NCBI GenBank assembly: GCA_030425205.1
Contig: JAUIAP010000029.1
Coordinates: 17,011-81,010, forward strand
Reading direction: 5' to 3'
Source: Anaerolineae bacterium
Lineage (GTDB): Bacteria; Chloroflexota; Anaerolineae; Promineifilales; Promineifilaceae
DNA length: 64,000 nt
Below are positions 25,209 through 33,341 of the stretch, piece after piece; position 1 is the stretch's first letter, and every line of letters starts with the position of its first letter. The position numbers were made by a program, and so were the translations under genes. The notes beneath the pieces were generated by a model. The model was not told the DNA's origin. It saw only the letters and a list, made by a program, of their open reading frames with translations, and ran no database searches.

Positions 25209-27479
25209 ATGAACCAAGAATACATTGAACTGCGCGGCGCGCGTGAAAACAATCTCCAGAACGTATCACTGCGTCTGCCCAAGCGCAAAATCACCATTTT
25301 CACAGGGGTGTCGGGGTCGGGAAAGTCGTCGATTGTGTTTGACACAATTGCGACCGAAGCACAACGCTTGCTCAACGAAAACTTTAGTATGTTTGTCCGC
25401 AACTTTTTGCCACGCTACAGTCAACCGCAAGCCGACGCGATTGAAAATCTTAGTATGGCGATTGTGGTTGATCAGCAGCGGTTGAGCGGCGGCTCCCATT
25501 CAACAATGGGGACGATCACCGACATCTATTCTGTCCTGCGACTGCTCTTTTCACGAGTTGGTAAGCCGTTTGTTGGCTATTCAAACGCCTTTTCGTTTAA
25601 CGATCCACAGGGGATGTGTCCAAATTGCAATGGAATCGGCCGAAAAATTGGTGTGAATCTCGACCTGTTTCTCGACAAATCAAAATCGCTCAACGAGGGC
25701 GCCATCCTCTATCCCGACTATGACGTTGAAAAGTGGGATTGGACGATCTGCACCCAATCGGGACTCTTCGACAACGATAAGAAACTCTCTGACTATAGCG
25801 AAGAAGAGATGAATCTGCTTCTCTACAGCGAGCCCTACAAGGTCAAAACATCGATTGCAGGCAAACCCTTTAACCTGACATTTGACGGCATCATCGAAAA
25901 GTTTACGCGCAAATACATTACGCGCGACCTCAAAACATTGTCGGAACGCACACAGCGGGTCGTCGAACCTTATTTGACGACAGGCCGCTGTACGCTCTGT
26001 GGCGGCTCGCGGCTCAGTCAGGCGGCGTTGAGCTGTAAGATCAATGGCTATAACATCGCAGAACTAGCTGCAATGGAGGCGGTCGAACTGATTGAGGTGA
26101 TTCGCGCCATCGAAACGCCCGAGGCTGCACCACTCGTGGCGACGTTGATCGAACGTTTGCAACATCTCATCGACATTGGGCTGGAATATTTGAGCCTTGA
26201 TCGGCCGACGGACACGCTCTCTGGTGGTGAATCACAACGTGTCAAAATCGTTAAGCATCTCAGCAGCAGCTTGGTCGATGTGATGTATGTCTTTGACGAG
26301 CCGAGCATTGGCCTCCATCCGCGCGACGTCCATCGCATGAATGAGCTTCTGCAAAAGCTGCGCGACAAGGGCAACACGGTGCTTGTGGTTGAGCATGATC
26401 CTGATGTGATCAAAGTCGCCGATCATATCGTCGATGTGGGCCCGCATGCTGGCCTGAACGGCGGCACCATCGTCTATGAAGGCAGCTATGCTGGTCTACG
26501 CGACGCGGGAACGCTGACAGCCCAATATCTCAATCGGTCGCTCCCGCTCAAAGTGGATGTGCGCGCTGGCAAGGGGGCACTCCCGATCCGCAATGTCAGC
26601 GTCAACAATCTGCAAAACGTCTCAGTTGACATTCCAAAAGGGGTTCTCACAGTCGTGACGGGTGTGGCTGGATCAGGCAAAAGCTCACTGATCAATCAGG
26701 CATTTTTGACCCATCATGGCGACGCGATCGTGATCGATCAGGCGGCCGTCGGCGCAAATCGTCGCTCCAACCCCGCCACCTACACGGGCATTTTGGATGA
26801 TGTGCGCAAGGCGTTTGCCAAAGCGAACAAGGTCAGCGCATCCCTATTTAGCTTCAACTCGAAAGGTGCTTGTGAAAATTGTCAGGGGTTGGGCGTCATC
26901 TACACCGATTTGGGACCATTGGGCGGCGCAAAAACACCCTGTGAAATTTGTGAGGGGAAACGCTTTAAGGAAGAGGTGCTCGCCTATTTGCTCGATGGCA
27001 AATCGATCAGCGACGTGCTCGCGATGTCGGTTGAGCAAGCGCTCGACTACTTCACCATTAAAAAGGTGACGCGCAAGTTGAAGGCAATGCAGGATGTTGG
27101 ATTGGGCTATCTGACATTGGGACAACCGCTCAACACGCTCTCTGGGGGTGAATGTCAGCGCATCAAGTTAGCCAGCGAACTGCACAAGAAGGGGACGATC
27201 TACGTCATGGACGAGCCGACAACGGGCCTGCACATGTCCGACATCAGCTTGCTGTTGGCGATTATGAATCGCCTCGTCGATGCGGGAAACAGCGTGATCG
27301 TAATCGAGCACAATCTCGACGTGATCCGCAACGCGGATTGGATTATCGACTTGGGGCCAGAAGGGGGCAGCAAGGGCGGGCGCATCATCTTTGAAGGCAC
27401 GCCCAGTCAGATTTTAGAGGCTGAGCAATCGTTGACGGGAAGGTATTTGCGCGGGGTTGAGGCGGTCGAACCCGCTTAG
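25209..27479 (+). CDS. Short UvrA paralogue (UvrA2/DrrC-like ABC ATPase)
   Basis: This is a 756-residue cytoplasmic protein with two ABC ATPase halves. Walker A is GVSGSGKSS (33-41) and later GVAGSGKSS; signatures are TLSGGESQR and TLSGGECQR; both EHD/EHN switch regions (VEHDPD, IEHNLD) are present. Zinc pairs CPNCNGIG with CTLCGG, and CENCQGLG with CEICEG, are intact. It is nearly 200 residues shorter than housekeeping UvrA, so it should lack the UvrB-binding and insertion modules, as in UvrA2/DrrC proteins that act on DNA-intercalating drugs. GGAG precedes the chosen ATG; an ATG 14 codons earlier lacks one. A tandem-unit hairpin follows the stop. Confidence 0.86.
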   Translation: MNQEYIELRGARENNLQNVSLRLPKRKITIFTGVSGSGKSSIVFDTIATEAQRLLNENFSMFVRNFLPRYSQPQADAIENLSMAIVVDQQRLSGGSHSTMGTITDIYSVLRLLFSRVGKPFVGYSNAFSFNDPQGMCPNCNGIGRKIGVNLDLFLDKSKSLNEGAILYPDYDVEKWDWTICTQSGLFDNDKKLSDYSEEEMNLLLYSEPYKVKTSIAGKPFNLTFDGIIEKFTRKYITRDLKTLSERTQRVVEPYLTTGRCTLCGGSRLSQAALSCKINGYNIAELAAMEAVELIEVIRAIETPEAAPLVATLIERLQHLIDIGLEYLSLDRPTDTLSGGESQRVKIVKHLSSSLVDVMYVFDEPSIGLHPRDVHRMNELLQKLRDKGNTVLVVEHDPDVIKVADHIVDVGPHAGLNGGTIVYEGSYAGLRDAGTLTAQYLNRSLPLKVDVRAGKGALPIRNVSVNNLQNVSVDIPKGVLTVVTGVAGSGKSSLINQAFLTHHGDAIVIDQAAVGANRRSNPATYTGILDDVRKAFAKANKVSASLFSFNSKGACENCQGLGVIYTDLGPLGGAKTPCEICEGKRFKEEVLAYLLDGKSISDVLAMSVEQALDYFTIKKVTRKLKAMQDVGLGYLTLGQPLNTLSGGECQRIKLASELHKKGTIYVMDEPTTGLHMSDISLLLAIMNRLVDAGNSVIVIEHNLDVIRNADWIIDLGPEGGSKGGRIIFEGTPSQILEAEQSLTGRYLRGVEAVEPA

Positions 27480-27504
27480 CAATATTGTTTGTTGCCACGA
27501 ATTA

Positions 27505-27547
27505 CACGAATTACACGAATAAAATCGGCCGATTCGTGTAATTCGTG
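27505..27547. repeat. 16-bp inverted repeat made of tandem CGAATTACA units
   Basis: CACGAATTACACGAAT (27505-27520) is exactly inverted at 27532-27547. The left arm continues a 9-bp tandem repeat. The loop includes a TCGGCCGA copy. It lies just after the UvrA-like stop and could act as terminator. Confidence 0.7.
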
Positions 27548-27576
27548 ACTCCCTTACTGCCTCATAAAGTGGTCCT

Positions 27577-27602
27577 GTCATACCTGCGAAGGCAGGTATC
27601 CA
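27577..27602. repeat. 26-bp dispersed palindromic repeat
   Basis: This copy ends exactly next to the stop codon of the LIM-peptidase gene. It is the inverse of the 45-70 type, with core CCTGCGAAGGCAGG. Confidence 0.7.
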
Positions 27603-28517
27603 TCAAAGCGGCAACTTCTTCTTACGCAATAACGATTTGATGATCTGTTCCAAACCAACGCGCTCTTCGAGCCGCTTGAGTTTGCGAAAGCCATCCCCAT
27701 AGATCGGGTCGCTGTTTTTCGCGATGCGCTCCGCATAGAAGAGGTCGGCTTTGCTGCCAACGGAGAGGAAGTGGCGATGTGAAATCAGTTCGCAAAACCC
27801 CTCCTCATCGATGGCTGGCAAGTTGATGACGCTATTTTGCACCAGCCAAACGTGGCCGAGTTCGTGCACGCAGACCCCTTCAAAGAGCGTGCTGGGCAAG
27901 CCACGCAAAATGGCGACGCTCTCGACTTCCGCGCTTTCAACTCGTCGATTGCGTAGATAGCGTTTGCTGCTGGTCAGTCCAAGCGGGTCGCGGCGACCGC
28001 CATCCCGTTCGAGAAAGTCTGCACGGTCGAGGATTTCAATCCGAAAGGTCTTTTGTCGGAAGCGTAGACCTTGTGCTTCAACCCAGTTGATTAGACCGTC
28101 CATCAGCAACTTGGCTTGTGGCACCGAGTCGATTGAAGTAGATGTACAAATGTCGCAGCAAATATCTTCAACCGAACGACGACGGGTGCGCTTGGTTGCG
28201 TGTGGGGTCAAGCGTCCACAGTAGGCGCACGTTGCCAATTCACGCACATGATCGACACAAAAACGCTCACCCCAGTAGTTGACGTGATGATTACCTGTTA
28301 GCGGCTCGTTGCAAATAGTGCAGCGTGGCGCAATGTTGTCTGTGTAGCAGATTGGGTGGCAGGGCTGTTCGTTGTGCAGATAGAACTGTGCGTCGGTAAT
28401 CGGCCGATTACAAACCGCACAGCAAAAATGTTCAGGATGCCACACTGCGTCGAGTGCGCTGAGATAGCGGCCGTGGATCGGTTGCGAACAGCGTTTGCAG
28501 ATGCGAGGGGTGGACAT
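27603..28517 (-). CDS. LIM-domain DA1-like zinc metallopeptidase
   Basis: This 304-residue protein begins with a LIM zinc-finger: Cys7, Cys10, His27, His30, Cys33, Cys36, Cys53, Cys57. A second, shorter zinc module follows (Cys66, Cys69, Cys87, His90), then CAYC (97-100) and CCDIC (120-124). The C-terminal half holds HELGHVW (218-224) and DEEGFCELISHRHF (237-250). This matches the HExxH plus downstream EEG layout of the plant ubiquitin-activated peptidase DA1. LIM domains are mainly eukaryotic, so this is an unusual bacterial member. A terminator overlaps the longer possible start, so I place the start at 28517. The substrate is unknown. Confidence 0.82.
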   Translation of the reverse strand: MSTPRICKRCSQPIHGRYLSALDAVWHPEHFCCAVCNRPITDAQFYLHNEQPCHPICYTDNIAPRCTICNEPLTGNHHVNYWGERFCVDHVRELATCAYCGRLTPHATKRTRRRSVEDICCDICTSTSIDSVPQAKLLMDGLINWVEAQGLRFRQKTFRIEILDRADFLERDGGRRDPLGLTSSKRYLRNRRVESAEVESVAILRGLPSTLFEGVCVHELGHVWLVQNSVINLPAIDEEGFCELISHRHFLSVGSKADLFYAERIAKNSDPIYGDGFRKLKRLEERVGLEQIIKSLLRKKKLPL

Positions 28518-28541
28518 GCAGGATAGTTGGGGTGGAGGCAG

Positions 28542-28567
28542 AAAAAGTGGGGCAGCCAAGCTGCCCC
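28542..28567 (-). terminator. Terminator of the acyl-CoA ligase gene
   Basis: On the minus strand GGGGCAGC-TTG-GCTGCCCC is followed by ACTTTTT. It ends transcription from the ligase before the LIM-peptidase gene. Confidence 0.75.
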
Positions 28568-28606
28568 AGCCTTACTATTTACGACGCGCGTTTCTGCCGC
28601 TCGCCA

Positions 28607-30409
28607 TTACGATAAATGCTTCAACTGCCCTTGTTGATAACAGTCCACGATCTCCGATTCGTACATATCATTGACGACTGAGCGTTTGACTTTGAACGTT
28701 GGCGTCAACTCACCCGTTTCAACGGAGAAGTCGTGCGGCAGGACGACGTAGTTACGGATATGCTCTACTTTGGCGAAGTGCGAATTGACGTTTTGCTTGA
28801 TCGCCGCGTCGAGCGTTTCGCGCAGTTTGGGGTGGGTATGTAGTTGGTCGAGGGGGATGTTATGTTCGGCCGAAAACGCCTCTGCTGCCGCCGCTTCCAG
28901 TGTAACGAGGGCGATCAAATAGCGTTGCTGTTCACCGACGCAAACGGCCGATGAGACGAGCGGAATGGTGGTCAATGCGGCCTCTAAGTTTTTCGGCGCG
29001 ATATTCTTGCCGCCTGACGTGATGATAATGTCCTTCTTGCGCCCTGTAATGTGCAAGTAGCCATCGTCATCAAACTTGCCCAAGTCACCCGAATAGAGCC
29101 AGCCGTCGATCAGGGTTGAATTCGTCGCTGCCTCATTGTGGTAGTAGCCAGCAAAGACGTTGCGCCCTTTGAAAATGATCTCGCCATCTTCTTCGATCTT
29201 GATGTCCACACCGGGAAACGCTGGCCCGACGCTGCCAAATCGCGTGCGACCGGGCTGATTGAACGATGTTGGGCCACTCCCTTCAGACTGTCCGTACACC
29301 TCTTGAATGACCAAATCGAGCGTGGCAAAAAATTCGAGAATCTGTTTTGGAATTGGGGCTGCTCCAGAGACTAGAATCCGCGCATTGCTCAAACCCAACG
29401 CTGCATGAACTTTGTCAAAAACCAGCTTTTTCGCCAATCTATGTTGCAACGCCAGCAAGCCACTCGGCTGTTTGCCTTGATTGCGGAGCGTCACAACCTG
29501 TGTGCCAACCCCACGCGCCCAGTTGGCAATTTTTGCCTTTGTGCCGGTCGCCTGTGCCAGTTGTGCGCTCACACCGTTGTAGAAACGCTCCCAAACGCGC
29601 GGCACGCCAAAGACGACTGACGGCTGCACCTCTTTGAGATTGTCCGGGACTTTGAGCGGTCCTTCGGCAAAGTAGACGACGCTACCAACAGAGATGGGTG
29701 CGTGAATGGTGAACATCTGCTCGGCAATGTGTGAGAGCGGCAGATATGAAAGCGTTGAGTCGCTCGCGTTCATGCTGACGATGCCAGCGGCGACTTCCGA
29801 TGTCCAGGCGAGATTGTCGTGGGTTAGCATCACGCCTTTTGGCGGGCCGGTGGTGCCTGAAGTGTAGATGAGCGTGGCAACTTGGTCGGCCTCTAATTGG
29901 TCCATGCGTGCATTGACTTGCGCATCCTCAACGTCGTTGCCGAGCTTCATAAAATCATCCCAACTGAGCACCATCTCGTCGCCCGAAATCTCGCTACCGC
30001 GCATGATGACGATGTGTTTGAGATTGGGCAGCGAGTCGCGGGTGGCAACGATTTTGTCATATTGGCTCTTGTCCTCAATGACGACCAGTTTCGATTCGGC
30101 ATGGCGCACGATATAGGCGACCTCATCGGCCGAATTTGATGTATAAATGCCTGCTGCCGCTGCGCCAATCGCCATCGCAGCCAGATCGGCAACTACCCAC
30201 TCGGAACGGTTAAAGCCTAAAATTGTGACGATATCAGAGCTGCCCAGCCCTAACGCGATCATGGCGCGGGCGGCTTGCCGCACCTGTTGGTTGTAAGTTT
30301 GCCAGTTTGTTGGTTGCCACGTTCCATTGACCTTTTCATAGTAGGCCGGGTCATTTGGTGCACTGGCAGCGCGGTTATTGAGACGGTGGACAATCGTATG
30401 TGTGTTCAT
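28607..30409 (-). CDS. Long-chain acyl-CoA synthetase (AMP-forming)
   Basis: This 600-residue enzyme activates fatty acids with ATP and CoA. The AMP-binding P-loop LIYTSGTTGPPKGV is at 180-193. Further motifs are YGQSEGSGPTS, then the hinge region GWLYSGDLGKFDDDGYLHITGRKKDIIITSGGKNI, and a C-terminal catalytic Lys in TFKVKRSVV. Length and motifs fit the FadD15/long-chain subgroup. A longer frame starts at 30568, but GGAAG precedes the ATG at 30409 and homology begins there. The gene is transcribed divergently from the regulator at 30606, which might control it. Confidence 0.92.
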   Translation of the reverse strand: MNTHTIVHRLNNRAASAPNDPAYYEKVNGTWQPTNWQTYNQQVRQAARAMIALGLGSSDIVTILGFNRSEWVVADLAAMAIGAAAAGIYTSNSADEVAYIVRHAESKLVVIEDKSQYDKIVATRDSLPNLKHIVIMRGSEISGDEMVLSWDDFMKLGNDVEDAQVNARMDQLEADQVATLIYTSGTTGPPKGVMLTHDNLAWTSEVAAGIVSMNASDSTLSYLPLSHIAEQMFTIHAPISVGSVVYFAEGPLKVPDNLKEVQPSVVFGVPRVWERFYNGVSAQLAQATGTKAKIANWARGVGTQVVTLRNQGKQPSGLLALQHRLAKKLVFDKVHAALGLSNARILVSGAAPIPKQILEFFATLDLVIQEVYGQSEGSGPTSFNQPGRTRFGSVGPAFPGVDIKIEEDGEIIFKGRNVFAGYYHNEAATNSTLIDGWLYSGDLGKFDDDGYLHITGRKKDIIITSGGKNIAPKNLEAALTTIPLVSSAVCVGEQQRYLIALVTLEAAAAEAFSAEHNIPLDQLHTHPKLRETLDAAIKQNVNSHFAKVEHIRNYVVLPHDFSVETGELTPTFKVKRSVVNDMYESEIVDCYQQGQLKHLS

Positions 30410-30605
30410 TTTCTTCCCTAAGGTTAGTCGTGCGGCTTCTGTTTCGTTGAGAATGCACAGATTAGATGCCAAAATGCTCTCGATGAGCGGATATATCCCA
30501 TAATATATCATCTTCCCAACGTTACGGTAATTTTGATGGAGCGTAACATTAGTGATAATCGTTTGCAAGCAGTATGCTCAGGGGCTAGATTTTTAGGAAC
30601 GTAGA

Positions 30606-33341
30606 ATGCACTTACAACTATTCGGCTATCCAACCATTTTCCTGCACGATAAGCGTGTGACGGGATTTGTGACAGATAAAACGTTGGCACTGCTGATCTA
30701 CGTTGCCGCCACAGAGCAAACGCATGCGCGAGACTATCTGGCCGGTCTTTTTTGGGGCGATTCGGCCGAAAATAAGGCAAAGGCCAGCCTGCGTTCTGCG
30801 CTCTACAAGCTCGGTCAACTGTTGCCCGGCTATCTTTCCATCACGCGCAAGGCGGTTGCGCTCAACCCAGAGCATGTTGTGACAAGTGACATTGCCCAAT
30901 TTGAGACGGGGACGGTTGGCGATGACAATCAACTGCGTGCTGCCTTGGCGCTCTACCGCGATGACTTTTTGGCAGGCTTTTATATCAACGATGTGCCTGA
31001 GTTTGAGAGCTGGCTATTGACCGAAAGGGAGCGACTGCGTTCGCTGGCGGTGGCGGGTTGGGAGCGATTGGCGCGACATGATGCCGCACAAGGCGCGTGG
31101 GCGGCGTCGGAGCAGGCGTGGCGCCAGCTAGTTGTATTGGAGCCATGGCGCGAGGAGCCGCACCGTCACCTGCTGCACGCGCTGGCACGTCAGGGAAAAT
31201 ATGACAACGCCCTCCGCCATTACGCCGTTTTGCGCGAGCAGTTAAAGGCTGAATTGGGTGTCGAACCGATGCCAAAAACACGCCAGCTAATGGCACAGAT
31301 CGCACTGGCCCGCAGCGCACCGCGTCACAATTTACCCGCCCAGCAAACGCCATTTTTCGGCCGATCCCAAACACTCAATCTGATCAACACGCTGTTGAGC
31401 GATCACGCCATGATCACGGTGACTGGTTTGGGCGGGAGTGGCAAAACGCGCTTGGCGTTGGAGATTGGGCGAACGCAGCAGCACCGCTTTCTTAACGGCG
31501 TTGTATTCGTTTCGCTCGTCGCGCTGGCGGCAAATAGCCCTGCACAGGCAGTGGCTGAGGCGGTCGTGCAGGCGATGACGGAAGCTGACATGCTCGCCAT
31601 CAGCACCTATACCGATAGCGAGAGATTTCTCGCCGCTTCATTGGCAAAGCGTGATTTATTGCTCATTCTCGACAACTTTGAACACGTTTTGGCGGCTGCA
31701 CCGCTTCTCGATCGCCTCTGTCGTGCCGCACCACAGTTACGAATGGTCATCACCTCGCGTGAACGCTTACAGTTGCACCAAGAGCGCGTTATCTTGATCC
31801 CACCGCTCCACGAAGCAGATGCGCCTCAATCGCCCGCCGTGCAGCTATTTATCGATGCCGCGCGACGCATACAGCCCACCTTTGCGCCCGCTGATCAAAT
31901 TGCCGACATCACGCGCATTATTGATCTCGTCGGAGGAATGCCGCTGGCTATCGAATTGGCCGCAGGGTGGGTGGGGATGCAGTCATGTGCCGCAATCGCG
32001 CAGCAGTTGCAAGTGGGAATCGATCTGCTGGCAAGTGAGGAGCGCAATCGGCCGAATCGTCATCGCACCATTCACGCCGTTCTTGAACAGGCATGGCAGC
32101 AAATTTCGGCCGAACAACAAACGATTCTCAAGCGACTGGCCGTCTTCACCGCGCCATTTACGCCCGCCGCCGCATGGGAGATTGCCGACGCGACGTTGCC
32201 GCTCTTGCGCACGCTGCAAAATCGCACGCTCATTCAGGCGGCTGAACATCGGCTCGCGCTCCATCCTTTGATGCGCCAATTCTTATTGCTCAAATCGGCC
32301 GATAATGCACCGCTTCACGAACGTCACGCCCGCTATTATCTGCGCCATTTTCAGGAGATCAGCGCGCTCACGCCGAACTTCCGCCATAATCTGGAACACA
32401 TCACCGTCGCATGGCAGTGGGCTAGTGCCAACGATCTAGCCGCTATCGAACCGCTGATCTCGCATCTACGCAATAACTTTGGTGATTGTGGGGTCGATAA
32501 TTGGCGGTTTGATTTAATCCAGCGTGCGCTTGCAGCCGTGAAGAAACAAGGATTGTTGCATCTACAGATCAAACTTGAGCTTGACGTTGCCTATGCGTTA
32601 TTCTGGAATCGCAATCAATCTGAACGTGCCTTACAACTGCTAGAGCATAACTATGCGCTGCTGCAAACCCGCGATTCTCCTGAGGATTTAGGGTGGTGTT
32701 GCGCCCAACTTGGCTGGTATCATGAATATCATACCCACGAATATGAACGTGCCAACGCCTATCATTTGAGCGCAATTGAGGCGTACCACGCAGGTGGTCA
32801 TGCGCGATTTGAGGCGACGCGCACGGTCGATTTGGGCAACCTCGCTTTTGAGCTAAAGAATTACGCCGAAGCGGAACGCTATTGGCAATCGGCACACGCC
32901 ATCTTCTTGCAGCTGGAAGACGCTATCGGTATCGGTTGTGCGATCTATTCATTGGCGCGTGTTTCAATGGTGACAGGCGATCTTGCGGAGACGCACCGCC
33001 GTCTCAAACAAGCACAACAATTTGTGCAATATCATCTCGGCTTGCATCAAGAGGTTGAGCGGCTGCTGGGCTATTTGGCTGCGCTAGAAAACAATCAGCA
33101 TGCAGCGGAGGCACACTTGCAGAAGCAGTTGCAATTGACGCTGGACGAGGGACGTTCCGAAGTGATTGTGGAGGGGTATTGTGCGCTGGGGATGTGGGCA
33201 CGGTACGTGGGCTGTTCCACCGATGCAGATCGCTATTTTGACCTCGCGTGGCAGTGGAGCCAGCGCAGCGACCGTCCGCAACTCGCCGCACAAATAGAGG
33301 CTGCCAAAGTGCTGGCATTCACGCCCGAAAATTTAGCGTAA
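30606..33341 (+). CDS. BTAD-type (AfsR/SARP-like) regulator with NTPase and TPR
   Basis: This 911-residue transcription regulator starts with an OmpR-like winged helix (1-90: MHLQLFGYPTIFLHDKRVTG, ...LAGLFWGD) and the bacterial transcriptional activation domain (about 95-235, ending YAVLREQLKAELGVEPMPKT). An NB-ARC-like NTPase follows with GLGGSGKTR near 273-281, LLLILDNFEHV as Walker B, and GGMPLAIELAA. The C-terminal third is helical TPR. AGGAA lies six bases before the ATG. The last 9 bp overlap the convergent LuxR gene. Divergent from the acyl-CoA ligase. Confidence 0.86.
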   Translation: MHLQLFGYPTIFLHDKRVTGFVTDKTLALLIYVAATEQTHARDYLAGLFWGDSAENKAKASLRSALYKLGQLLPGYLSITRKAVALNPEHVVTSDIAQFETGTVGDDNQLRAALALYRDDFLAGFYINDVPEFESWLLTERERLRSLAVAGWERLARHDAAQGAWAASEQAWRQLVVLEPWREEPHRHLLHALARQGKYDNALRHYAVLREQLKAELGVEPMPKTRQLMAQIALARSAPRHNLPAQQTPFFGRSQTLNLINTLLSDHAMITVTGLGGSGKTRLALEIGRTQQHRFLNGVVFVSLVALAANSPAQAVAEAVVQAMTEADMLAISTYTDSERFLAASLAKRDLLLILDNFEHVLAAAPLLDRLCRAAPQLRMVITSRERLQLHQERVILIPPLHEADAPQSPAVQLFIDAARRIQPTFAPADQIADITRIIDLVGGMPLAIELAAGWVGMQSCAAIAQQLQVGIDLLASEERNRPNRHRTIHAVLEQAWQQISAEQQTILKRLAVFTAPFTPAAAWEIADATLPLLRTLQNRTLIQAAEHRLALHPLMRQFLLLKSADNAPLHERHARYYLRHFQEISALTPNFRHNLEHITVAWQWASANDLAAIEPLISHLRNNFGDCGVDNWRFDLIQRALAAVKKQGLLHLQIKLELDVAYALFWNRNQSERALQLLEHNYALLQTRDSPEDLGWCCAQLGWYHEYHTHEYERANAYHLSAIEAYHAGGHARFEATRTVDLGNLAFELKNYAEAERYWQSAHAIFLQLEDAIGIGCAIYSLARVSMVTGDLAETHRRLKQAQQFVQYHLGLHQEVERLLGYLAALENNQHAAEAHLQKQLQLTLDEGRSEVIVEGYCALGMWARYVGCSTDADRYFDLAWQWSQRSDRPQLAAQIEAAKVLAFTPENLA

